Assembly (NCBI GenBank): GCA_030600625.1
Contig: JAUVLS010000075.1
Coordinates: forward strand, 1 to 6,639
Direction of reading: 5' to 3'
DNA from: Bacteroidales bacterium
GTDB lineage: Bacteria > Bacteroidota > Bacteroidia > Bacteroidales > UBA12077
Length of the DNA: 6,639 nucleotides
Notes under the pieces: model-generated
Database searches by the model: none
Told to the model about the DNA's origin: nothing
What the model saw: the letters and a program-made list of their open reading frames with translations, nothing else
In this document: piece after piece, positions 1 to 6,639 of the stretch
How positions within the stretch are numbered: position 1 is the stretch's first letter
Layout: every line of letters starts with the position of its first letter
Translations under genes and position numbers: made by a program

Positions 1-16
1 TGTGTTAGAATCCCAA

Positions 17-3000
17 TTATTGTTTAATAAATGTTTCTGTAATAGGGCCTTTATCATCTTCTACTGAAATAATATATAAACCATTAGCTAAATCAGAAAT
101 ATTAATTACTTTTTCGTTATTTAACACTACTTCTTTAACAATTGCTCCGGTTGAATTAATAATTCTAACTTTTGCATTATCAAATGGTATTTCTATATTT
201 AATTCTTCTTTTGCAGGATTAGGATAAACTTTAATATTAGTTACTTCATCATTTCCTAATAATTTCCCATATACCATTCGTGCTATTGGAGCAGCTTTAG
301 CTGTAATATTAACAGTATAATCTTCTACTTCGCCATATCTGAATGATCCACAAGCAGCAGGGTAACCGGCATCAGACATTGCAGCACGCAATCTTGTCTG
401 ACCAATAGTTGCTGTAGAAGGAATATCTACTGTTGCAGTATAAACATTACCATCAGCAACAGTTCCCTGAACAACTATTTCATCACTAGTAAATTCACCA
501 TCAATATTAAAGTCGATCCATACATTCCAGTATTCAGTGTATGTTCTTCTCTTAAATCCGGCACTTAAACTAGCTGTGTAACTTGTTCCTACGGAAACAT
601 TTGCGGTTAAGCTAGTATAATCGCCATAACCTGCATTAGCTCCCGAAGTATTGTATAAATCATTTAAGCCAAATACATCAATCCACTCAAACCTTGCACT
701 GGTTGCATAAAGATCACAATATTCAACAACAACAACTTCATCTAATGTTGTAACATCTAAATAATCACTTGCAGCAGACACATTACCCGCAGCATCTTTT
801 GCTTTCACATAGAATGTATATGTTGTAGCCTTTGTCAGGCCGGATACATTAAATGAAGTACCGGATGTACTTGCTAAATAAGCACCATCTTTATAAACGT
901 CATACCCGGTAACACCAACATTATCAGTTGATGCATTCCAGCTTAAACCAACAGATGTTGCTGTAATATTTGAAGATGCCAAATTTGCCGGAGCAGTTGG
1001 AGCCTGAGTATCGGTATCTGTAGTTATATTAACAGTATTACTTGCATCAGACTCATTTCCTACAGCATCTTTAGCAATAACATAATATGAATATGAAGTT
1101 CCTGAAGTTAATTCACTAACATTATAATATGTATTTGTAGTATTAGTTATTAAAGAACCATTTTGATATACATCATATCCTGCAACGCCAACATTATCTG
1201 TTGAAGCATTCCAGTCAAGATCAACACTTGTCATTGTAATATTTGAAACAATTAAGCTTGATGGAGCAGTTGGAGCTTCCGTATCTCCTCCAAGTATCTG
1301 AACGGTATAATCTTCTACCTCTCCATAAGAAAATGATGCTTCACAAGCTGTTGGTTCAGCATTATATTTCATTGTAACTCTCATGCGAGTTGTAACAGCT
1401 GCTGCACTTGCAGGAATTGTAATAGAACCTGTAACTGTTGTTTTGCTCATTCCTCCCTGGTCAAATACATTTTCATCTGCATCGTCAAAGTCTCCATCAT
1501 GATTTAAATCAATCCATATTTTCCAATATTCATTGTATGTAGAACCACTAAAAGCAGGAGTTAATGTAATATTATAAGTTTCACCTGCAGTTAAATTAGC
1601 TGTCATACCGGTAAAATCTGTATAACCTGCAGCACCAGAATTATTAGAAAAATCACCAACTACTACACCGGCAATCCACTCATATGAATAATTAGCACCT
1701 TGAGATGAACAATATTCGATTTGAGCTTCGCCAGTTGTTGTAAAGCTTCTTTCTGTTCCATAACCAGCTCCTTTTGCATTTGTAGCAAAAGAATTTACAT
1801 AATATGTAGTTCCAGATAATAATCCATTCATAGTTAAACTATAAGAACCACTTGTTACAGTAGGTGATGTTTCAACAACTGTTCCATTAGATGTAGTAAC
1901 ACCGGGTGTTTTGCTATAAACAATACCACTAGCGATAATAGCAGCTCCGCCATCATCTGTAACATTACCACCACAAGTAGCAGTGTTATCTCCAATTCCA
2001 GTAACAGTATTAGAAGTTACAGTTGGAGCAACTGATCCGTCATCAGTATAAACCATATAACAAACTGAACAGTCAACATGTGAAGCATTAACAGATAACT
2101 TCATATAACCACCTTCTCCCCATGAGCTACCCCATGAGTTTCTTAAAATCCAGTATTCTCCTTCTGTTGCATCAACACCCCAGCCTACTAATGCTATTGC
2201 ATGGTTTGTAGTTGCATTATAACAAGGACTAGAATTACATGTTGTATAACTATCAGTAAAAACTCCATCTGTGTAATTTTGAAATGCTGTAGTAACATAC
2301 ACTGCGGCATCAACAACACCATAAGTCATGATAGCAGTTTTAATAGCATCAACATCAGCACAAGGTACTCTGTACCATCCTTCGAACTGGATTTTTGGAG
2401 CACTTTCTGTTGTGGAAGGGCATGACTGATTATTAGCATCTGAATAAGGGAAATAAGATTCATCAATATGCCCAATATCAACTAATGCCTGTAATTCATA
2501 ATAATCATAATCAGCTCCATTACAACCATCAAAATGGCTGCTATATGGAGATATATCACTTAAACAAAAAGCTATCCAGCTTTCAGAAAAATCAGCAGTA
2601 TTACTGTCATAACTACCGGTAGCAAAATTGTATGTTCCTTCTGCACTGGCAGATGCACCAAATGCATAACAAGACCCGCAACTTCCCTGATTACGAACAT
2701 CGCCTATATAAGAATGTCCATTATGATTTCTCCAGTCGAAATCTGTTGGAAGACTTTTTACTGTAGTAAAATTTGGGTCAACTTTTGCTATTTCCTGGAT
2801 AGTTGGAACAGTTCTTTCAACTTCTGCATTTAAAGGTTCTCCATTTAACTCCATTAATTCTAATAATGGAATTCTTTCCTCAACTCCTTTGTTTACACGA
2901 ACACATACTGCTCTTTCAACAGTATATCCATTTTCTTTTACAACTTCAGTTTCTACATCGAAACCTAACTTTGCAGCATAAGAATATTCGGGAGCAACTT

Positions 3001-3211
3001 TACCTTTAAAGAAATCCCATGCATTTACCATTTGTCCGTCAGGCAAATGAACAATACCTACTTCACCGCTACCTTTTACTGAGGTAACTTCGTATCTGTA
3101 TCCTAACATTTCACAGTACTTTGCAGCAGGGTTTATGTAACCCTTTTGCCCGAATACCGTAAATATTAAGGTAATAGAAAAAACAAATGTTAAAAGAGTA
3201 AATTTTTTCAT
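17..3211 (-). CDS. Secreted papain-like (C1A) cysteine protease with GEVED/FN3 modules and T9SS sorting tail
   Basis: Complete 1064-residue secreted endopeptidase. Residues 1-21 form a signal peptide with Gln22 after the likely cleavage site. Residues 27-70 resemble DUF333 (NPAAKYC, LPDG, then W65 and FFKG), inside a propeptide running to about 153. The C1A catalytic domain spans about 154-393. Gln175 is the oxyanion residue, Cys181 the nucleophile in NQGSCGSCYAF, His337 the base in NHAIALVGWG, and Asn358 lies in RNSWGSSWGEGGY. The usual Trp after the nucleophile is Tyr182. Then follow an FN3-like domain (about 396-493), GEVED 1 (498-640), FN3 (645-731), FN3 (736-823), GEVED 2 (829-969) and a type A T9SS sorting domain (991-1064, beginning near VYPNPA). 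Known of the family: such tails direct export through the outer membrane, usually with surface attachment or release. I infer extracellular protein degradation; the substrate is unknown. The ATG at 3211 is the natural start because it is followed directly by a Lys-Lys signal peptide. The gene is divergent from the regulator at 3429. Confidence 0.95.
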   Translation of the reverse strand: MKKFTLLTFVFSITLIFTVFGQKGYINPAAKYCEMLGYRYEVTSVKGSGEVGIVHLPDGQMVNAWDFFKGKVAPEYSYAAKLGFDVETEVVKENGYTVERAVCVRVNKGVEERIPLLELMELNGEPLNAEVERTVPTIQEIAKVDPNFTTVKSLPTDFDWRNHNGHSYIGDVRNQGSCGSCYAFGASASAEGTYNFATGSYDSNTADFSESWIAFCLSDISPYSSHFDGCNGADYDYYELQALVDIGHIDESYFPYSDANNQSCPSTTESAPKIQFEGWYRVPCADVDAIKTAIMTYGVVDAAVYVTTAFQNYTDGVFTDSYTTCNSSPCYNATTNHAIALVGWGVDATEGEYWILRNSWGSSWGEGGYMKLSVNASHVDCSVCYMVYTDDGSVAPTVTSNTVTGIGDNTATCGGNVTDDGGAAIIASGIVYSKTPGVTTSNGTVVETSPTVTSGSYSLTMNGLLSGTTYYVNSFATNAKGAGYGTERSFTTTGEAQIEYCSSQGANYSYEWIAGVVVGDFSNNSGAAGYTDFTGMTANLTAGETYNITLTPAFSGSTYNEYWKIWIDLNHDGDFDDADENVFDQGGMSKTTVTGSITIPASAAAVTTRMRVTMKYNAEPTACEASFSYGEVEDYTVQILGGDTEAPTAPSSLIVSNITMTSVDLDWNASTDNVGVAGYDVYQNGSLITNTTNTYYNVSELTSGTSYSYYVIAKDAVGNESDASNTVNITTDTDTQAPTAPANLASSNITATSVGLSWNASTDNVGVTGYDVYKDGAYLASTSGTSFNVSGLTKATTYTFYVKAKDAAGNVSAASDYLDVTTLDEVVVVEYCDLYATSARFEWIDVFGLNDLYNTSGANAGYGDYTSLTANVSVGTSYTASLSAGFKRRTYTEYWNVWIDFNIDGEFTSDEIVVQGTVADGNVYTATVDIPSTATIGQTRLRAAMSDAGYPAACGSFRYGEVEDYTVNITAKAAPIARMVYGKLLGNDEVTNIKVYPNPAKEELNIEIPFDNAKVRIINSTGAIVKEVVLNNEKVINISDLANGLYIISVEDDKGPITETFIKQ
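743..1279 (-). repeat. Tandem pair of closely related FN3 domains within the protease gene
   Basis: Two adjacent fibronectin type III modules (residues 645-731 and 736-823) are plainly duplicated. Both begin with APTAP, both carry WNASTDNVGV (from Trp667 and Trp758, 91 residues apart) followed by GYDVY, and both end in a strand with AKDA.GN. The similarity also shows in the DNA. Such modules usually act as spacers or carbohydrate/protein contact domains. Here they sit between the two GEVED domains. Confidence 0.85.
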
Positions 3212-3356
3212 AGTAAAATTTTTTAGGTTAGTTAATTTGGCTTAAAGTATTATTATTATTTAACTAATTTTTGATACATCGACAAACAGCAGGCTTCTAC
3301 CCATAGAAAGTAATTTGCTCGGATATCTTAATTTTTATTAATCTATTTTATTGTTT

Positions 3357-3375
3357 TTTAAAAATAATTTTTAAA
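3357..3375. repeat. Perfect 19-base A/T palindrome (possible operator)
   Basis: TTTAAAAAT, one central A, then ATTTTTAAA: a perfect 9-bp inverted repeat centred at 3366, about 60 bases before the regulator start. The symmetry suits a dimeric DNA-binding protein. It is made only of A and T in an A/T-rich region, so chance is a real alternative. LytTR proteins usually bind direct rather than inverted repeats, so it is not an obvious autoregulatory site. Confidence 0.35.
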
Positions 3376-3376
3376 T

Positions 3377-3399
3377 TGCTGCTAATTAAAATAGCGGCA
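3377..3399 (+). other. Hairpin in the probable leader of the regulator transcript
   Basis: TGCTGCTA (3377-3384) pairs with TAGCGGCA (3392-3399) to give an 8-bp stem with one G-U pair and a 7-base A/T loop. It ends 29 bases before the regulator ATG and is one of the few G+C-bearing spots in the region. No T run follows on the plus strand, so it is not a standard intrinsic terminator. Whether it lies in the transcript depends on the unknown start site. Confidence 0.35.
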
Positions 3400-3428
3400 T
3401 TGCCTAACCACTTAACTTAAAAGCGTTT

Positions 3429-4145
3429 ATGAAATTACAGTGTGTTATAGTAGATGATGAACCATTAGCTATAACTATTATTGAAGGTTATTTAAAAAAG
3501 ATACCGTATATCGAAATTATTGGTAAATTCGATAATGCTATTCCTGTTTATGAATTTCTTAAAGAAAATGTTGTCGATTTACTTTTTCTGGATATTGAAA
3601 TGCCAAACATAACCGGTATTGATTTTCTTAAAAGTTTATCATCACCACCTTCCGTTATATTTACAACGGCAAATAAAAATTATGCTATTGAAGGGTTTGA
3701 TTTAAATGTTGTGGATTACATTTTAAAACCGATTACTTTTGACCGTTTGTTTAAAGCAGTAAATCGTGTTTACGAAAATATAAACAAGGAAAAGAAAACA
3801 GAAAAAGCAGAATTATCTGAATTCCTTTATCTTAAAGAAAATAAAAAAATGGTTAAAGTATATTTTAAAAACATACTTTACTTTGAAAGCATAAAGGATT
3901 ATGTAAAAGTTGTAACATTGTGTAAAACTGTTATAACCAAACAACAGCTGAGCTACTTTGAATCATCATTAAATAACAATAAATTTTTACGAATTCATAG
4001 ATCTTTTATTGTTGCTACTGGCAAAATTGATGCTTACAGTTTATCAGGTATTGATATAGGTGATACCGAATTACCAATAGGTAGAAAATATAAAGAAACC
4101 GTAATTGAAGCATTAGAAAATTTAAACAATATAAAAAACAATTAA
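3429..4145 (+). CDS. LytTR-family response regulator (LytR/AlgR type)
   Basis: Complete 238-residue cytoplasmic two-component regulator, a normal length for the family. The receiver domain (residues 2-118) shows the acidic pair Asp9/Asp10 in VDDEP, phosphoacceptor Asp55 in FLDIEMPNITG, the Thr pair 79/80 in FTTA, and Lys100 in YILKPI. After a Lys/Glu-rich linker (119-130) comes a LytTR DNA-binding domain (about 133-234) with the typical ILYFES.KDYV (from Ile149), FLRIHRSFIV (186-195) and LPIGRKYK (215-222) blocks. All phosphorelay residues are present, so it should be switched by phosphorylation. The ATG at 3429 is preceded by an in-frame stop at 3405 and no other start, and lies in an A/T-rich leader without a clear ribosome binding site. 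Its stop codon touches the sensor gene that follows, its probable partner. The target genes are unknown; the divergent protease is one candidate. Confidence 0.95.
   Translation: MKLQCVIVDDEPLAITIIEGYLKKIPYIEIIGKFDNAIPVYEFLKENVVDLLFLDIEMPNITGIDFLKSLSSPPSVIFTTANKNYAIEGFDLNVVDYILKPITFDRLFKAVNRVYENINKEKKTEKAELSEFLYLKENKKMVKVYFKNILYFESIKDYVKVVTLCKTVITKQQLSYFESSLNNNKFLRIHRSFIVATGKIDAYSLSGIDIGDTELPIGRKYKETVIEALENLNNIKNN
4133..4139 (+). other. A AAA AAC heptamer in -1 slippery register at the regulator/sensor junction
   Basis: In the regulator reading frame the codons are ATA AAA AAC AAT TAA, so the seven bases 4133-4139 read A AAA AAC, the X XXY YYZ form of known -1 frameshift sites. A slip by -1 would continue at CAA (4139) into the sensor frame, which is open here from 4109 on. 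I see no strong downstream stem or upstream Shine-Dalgarno-like stimulator, and A AAA AAG is the form best known in bacteria. This may be a chance A run in AT-rich DNA. Confidence 0.3.
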
Positions 4146-6639
4146 TACTGAAATCTAATAGCAGACATATCGTTTTATTTTTTTTATTCCTGTTAATAAA
4201 TTCTTTTGTGTCAATTGCTCAGGAAAGAGGTCTGTTAGTATCTAAATATTATTCTCCAAAAGACTACAGCGCTCCATCTCAAAACTGGTCAATTGTTCAG
4301 GATAACAGAGGTGTTTTATATTTTGGGAATTCGAATTGTGTTTTAGAATATGACGGAAATGAATGGAGAAAAATTTACGTTCCTAACAACTCAAATGTAC
4401 GCACCATTGCTATTGACGATAATAATAATCTTTATGTGGGAGCTTACGAAGAATTTGGACACTTATTGCCTGACAAAAACGGCACATTAACATATAACTC
4501 TCTCTCACATTTAATTGATTCAAATTATTCCAACTTTGGCGATGTCTGGGATATTCATTGTTTTGATAAAGACGTTTTCTTTTTAACCGACAATTATTTA
4601 TTTCGTTACAAAAATCAAAAAATTGATTGCTGGGAAAGAAACAAAGAACGATACTATCTAAGTCATAAAGTTGACAAAAACTTATATGTACAGGAAATAG
4701 GCAAAGGTTTATTAAAGTTTAAAAACGATTCATTGGTTCTTATTAAAAAAGGAGAATTTTTTGCCGATAAAAGAATTCATTCTATACTTCCTCTTAACGA
4801 TAAATTACTTATATGTACTCGGACAAAAGGTTTGTTTTTATATGAGGATTCAGGTGAAGATGTGCAAATAATACCGTTTTCGGATATTTCAACTAATGCT
4901 TTAAATCTGAATAATTATTTTATCAAAAACACATTTTATCATGGAATTAAAATCTCTGATAATTTATTTGCAATGAGCACAATAACAGGAGGAGTATTGC
5001 TTGTTAATACTAATTGGGATGTTGTTGATGTTATCAATCATGAATCGACTGGTGTTATAAGTTCTGCTCACCGCCTTTATTATCAACAGGGTCAGGCTTT
5101 ATGGATGGCTCTTGCAAATGGTATTTGCCGGGTAGATATTTTATCTCCTTTTAGATATTGGAATGATGAAAAAGGAATAAACGGAACCATTTCCGATGTA
5201 GCAAGTCTAGATGATAATCATTATGTTTCAACCGGGTCCGGTGTTTACTATTCAAAAAGAGAAAAAGATAACATTAATTATTCTATTAATAATTTTACTC
5301 CGGTAGAAGGCAGGTTTGAGCAAGCCTGGGGATTTTTATATTTTATTTTACCTGATTTAAATTACAAAACTACTGAAGAATTATTAAATGACCGAAAGGC
5401 GTTTTTCTCTCCTTCTTCAGATAAAATGTTACTTCTTGTTGCTACAAGTACAGGCCTTTTTCAAATTAATGGTGGTAAATCAATAAAGATATCTGATTAC
5501 AAAGCAATTTTTAAAATTTATCAGTACAAAAAAGATCCTTCCAAAATATTTCTTGGATTAGCTAATGGCATAGCCCTAATGAGTTACTCTAACGGGAAAT
5601 GGACTGATCATGGAATGAAGTTTGATATTAATAATCAAATACGTGATATAAATGAAGATTCTTTAGGGAGTATTTGGGCAAGTGCTAGTTATAAGGGTGT
5701 TTATAGAATTAAAAAACCTCTTCTTGGCCAGGAACACAATATTGTTAATTTGTACAATACTCTTGATGGATTACCATCGGTACAATCAGTTCAATTTGCA
5801 GAAATCAACAAAGAATTATTCTATTTAAGTGCTAACGATTATTTTGTTTTTAACAATATTGAAGATAGTTTTATTATTGACGAACGTCCTTATTTGGCAA
5901 CAACAGATAGTGTTGAGGAAGACCTCCCGTATGATAGTTTATCCTGGTATCGGGTTTTAGAAAATACCGTTTCGCGTTATTACATTACAACCCAAACAGC
6001 TGATTCTATTATTTGGTTTAGCACTACCGACGGAACATTTAGATATTATGTAACAAATCAAAAAGATTATTTTAACATCTACCCGGTGTTGATCAGAAAT
6101 GTTCTTTCAGGTGATTCATTAATTTACAACGGGACAAATTATAAAAGAATAGAAAATAATTTTGATTCCAGCTCTGCCGGTTTAATAATTAACCCTGATT
6201 CTAAAATAAATATTGGTACTATCCTCGATTTTAAAAACAATTCGTTAACATTTAATTATTCGTTGCCATTTTATGAAGATGAATCAAAAAATGAATACAG
6301 TTACTTTTTGGAAGGATACGATAAAGCCTGGTCACCCTGGAACACTGAAACAAAAAAAGAATATACTAACTTAAGAAAAGGGGATTATACTTTTAAGGTT
6401 AAATCCAGGAATTTATATACATTGGAAAGTCCTGTTTCTGAGTTTAAATTTAAAATACTTCCACCATGGTACAGAAGTTTCGCTGCCATTCTCGGGTACA
6501 TTCTTCTGGGTATAATATTAATTATTGTTATTGTGCGTTTGTATACTTATCGTTTAATTAAGGAAAAAGATAAGTTAGAAAAAATTGTAATAGAGCGCAC
6601 ACAGGAAATATTAATGCAAAAAGAAGAAATTCTTGTTCA
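4145..6639 (+). CDS. Propeller/Y_Y_Y transmembrane sensor, 3' end beyond the window
   Basis: Uninterrupted frame of about 831 residues to the window edge, numbered here from ATA 4145. Residues 1-25 look like a signal peptide: Lys/Arg start, hydrophobic core VLFFLFLL, then SIA before Gln26. The periplasmic region carries Reg_prop-type propeller blades, clearest at 48-78 (NWSIVQDNRGVLYFGNSN), 86-113 (DDNNNLYVGAYEEFG) and 500-522 (INEDSLGSIWAS), with degenerate blades between. A Y_Y_Y domain (about 695-771, YSYFLEGYDKAW) precedes a transmembrane helix (779-797) and a charged coiled coil (799 on, ERTQEILMQKEEI). In this family the missing cytoplasmic part may be a histidine kinase, a SpoIIE-type phosphatase or a DNA-binding domain. 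Beside a LytTR regulator I favour a kinase, but it is not visible. The start is uncertain. The frame is open from 4109 but has no ATG, GTG or TTG before GTG 4208, which would cut the signal peptide. ATA 4145 (overlapping the regulator stop), CTG 4148 and ATT 4112 are the non-standard options. Confidence 0.85.
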   Translation, partial: MLKSNSRHIVLFFLFLLINSFVSIAQERGLLVSKYYSPKDYSAPSQNWSIVQDNRGVLYFGNSNCVLEYDGNEWRKIYVPNNSNVRTIAIDDNNNLYVGAYEEFGHLLPDKNGTLTYNSLSHLIDSNYSNFGDVWDIHCFDKDVFFLTDNYLFRYKNQKIDCWERNKERYYLSHKVDKNLYVQEIGKGLLKFKNDSLVLIKKGEFFADKRIHSILPLNDKLLICTRTKGLFLYEDSGEDVQIIPFSDISTNALNLNNYFIKNTFYHGIKISDNLFAMSTITGGVLLVNTNWDVVDVINHESTGVISSAHRLYYQQGQALWMALANGICRVDILSPFRYWNDEKGINGTISDVASLDDNHYVSTGSGVYYSKREKDNINYSINNFTPVEGRFEQAWGFLYFILPDLNYKTTEELLNDRKAFFSPSSDKMLLLVATSTGLFQINGGKSIKISDYKAIFKIYQYKKDPSKIFLGLANGIALMSYSNGKWTDHGMKFDINNQIRDINEDSLGSIWASASYKGVYRIKKPLLGQEHNIVNLYNTLDGLPSVQSVQFAEINKELFYLSANDYFVFNNIEDSFIIDERPYLATTDSVEEDLPYDSLSWYRVLENTVSRYYITTQTADSIIWFSTTDGTFRYYVTNQKDYFNIYPVLIRNVLSGDSLIYNGTNYKRIENNFDSSSAGLIINPDSKINIGTILDFKNNSLTFNYSLPFYEDESKNEYSYFLEGYDKAWSPWNTETKKEYTNLRKGDYTFKVKSRNLYTLESPVSEFKFKILPPWYRSFAAILGYILLGIILIIVIVRLYTYRLIKEKDKLEKIVIERTQEILMQKEEILV

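Larger units (their letters stand above)
3212..3428. promoter_or_regulatory. Divergent intergenic region between protease and regulator genes
   Basis: This 217-base, strongly AT-rich stretch has no coding potential that I can see and must carry promoters for both divergent transcripts. I could not find a convincing match to the Bacteroidota -33/-7 promoter pattern (TTTG and TAnnTTTG) at proper spacing on either strand, so I mark no exact promoter. It does hold an (ATT)4 run at 3249-3260, a small imperfect hairpin at 3294-3310 (CTTCTA / TAGAAAG, one-base bulge), a perfect palindrome at 3357-3375 and a leader hairpin at 3377-3399. Neither start codon has a clear Shine-Dalgarno sequence. Both have A/T-rich leaders, as is usual in this phylum. 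Confidence 0.6.

Noticed and set aside
720..740. (GTT)n run encoding consecutive valines before GEVED 2
   Set aside because: It is a short in-frame trinucleotide run in a linker. Length changes would not shift the frame, and there is no sign of a phase-variable switch.
2201..2425. 74-codon open frame on the plus strand
   Set aside because: It lies wholly antisense to the protease catalytic domain, has a low-complexity Cys/Ile/Ser-rich translation and no recognisable motif. It is a shadow of the real gene.
2803..3009. 68-codon open frame on the plus strand
   Set aside because: It is antisense to the protease propeptide, with a Leu/Gln/His-rich translation typical of a shadow frame.
3294..3310. 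Small hairpin CTTCTA / TAGAAAG as a terminator or operator
   Set aside because: The stem is short with a bulge, no T run follows it on either strand, and it lies between divergent genes where no terminator is needed.
4208..6639. GTG 4208 as the sensor start
   Set aside because: It is the first standard start codon in the frame, but it falls at the end of the hydrophobic core and would leave only SIAQ of a well-formed signal peptide. I take the true start to be upstream.

Overview
The window reads as chromosomal DNA of a member of the Bacteroidota. The evidence is strongly AT-rich DNA, a secreted protease ending in a type IX secretion (T9SS) sorting domain, GEVED and fibronectin type III modules, a LytTR response regulator, and a propeller plus Y_Y_Y sensor of the kind common in that phylum. 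Start codons are preceded by AT-rich leaders without a clear Shine-Dalgarno motif. I cannot name genus or species.

Layout. Positions 17-3211 (minus strand) hold one complete 1064-residue secreted papain-like (C1A) cysteine protease. Its order is signal peptide, a propeptide whose first part resembles DUF333, catalytic domain, FN3-like, GEVED, FN3, FN3, GEVED, T9SS tail. Positions 3212-3428 are a 217-base divergent intergenic region with a perfect 19-base A/T palindrome and a hairpin upstream of the rightward gene. Positions 3429-4145 (plus strand) hold a complete LytTR-family response regulator. From about 4145 to the right edge runs a large, uninterrupted reading frame cut off by the window. 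It encodes a signal peptide or N-terminal anchor, a periplasmic beta-propeller region, a Y_Y_Y domain, a transmembrane helix and the start of a cytoplasmic coiled coil.

The regulator and sensor are immediately adjacent and probably form a two-component pair or signalling operon. The sensor would read an extracytoplasmic signal and pass it across the inner membrane, and the LytTR protein would bind DNA. The divergent protease is a possible but unproven target.

The most unusual point is the regulator/sensor junction. The sensor frame has no ATG, GTG or TTG start ahead of its signal peptide. The regulator stop reads TAATA where a normal overlapping stop/start would be TAATG. Six bases before that stop, an A AAA AAC heptamer lies in exactly the register in which a -1 ribosomal slip would fuse the regulator to the sensor. 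An ancestral ATG lost by mutation or sequencing error, a rare start codon, and programmed frameshifting all fit. The sequence alone does not decide between them.
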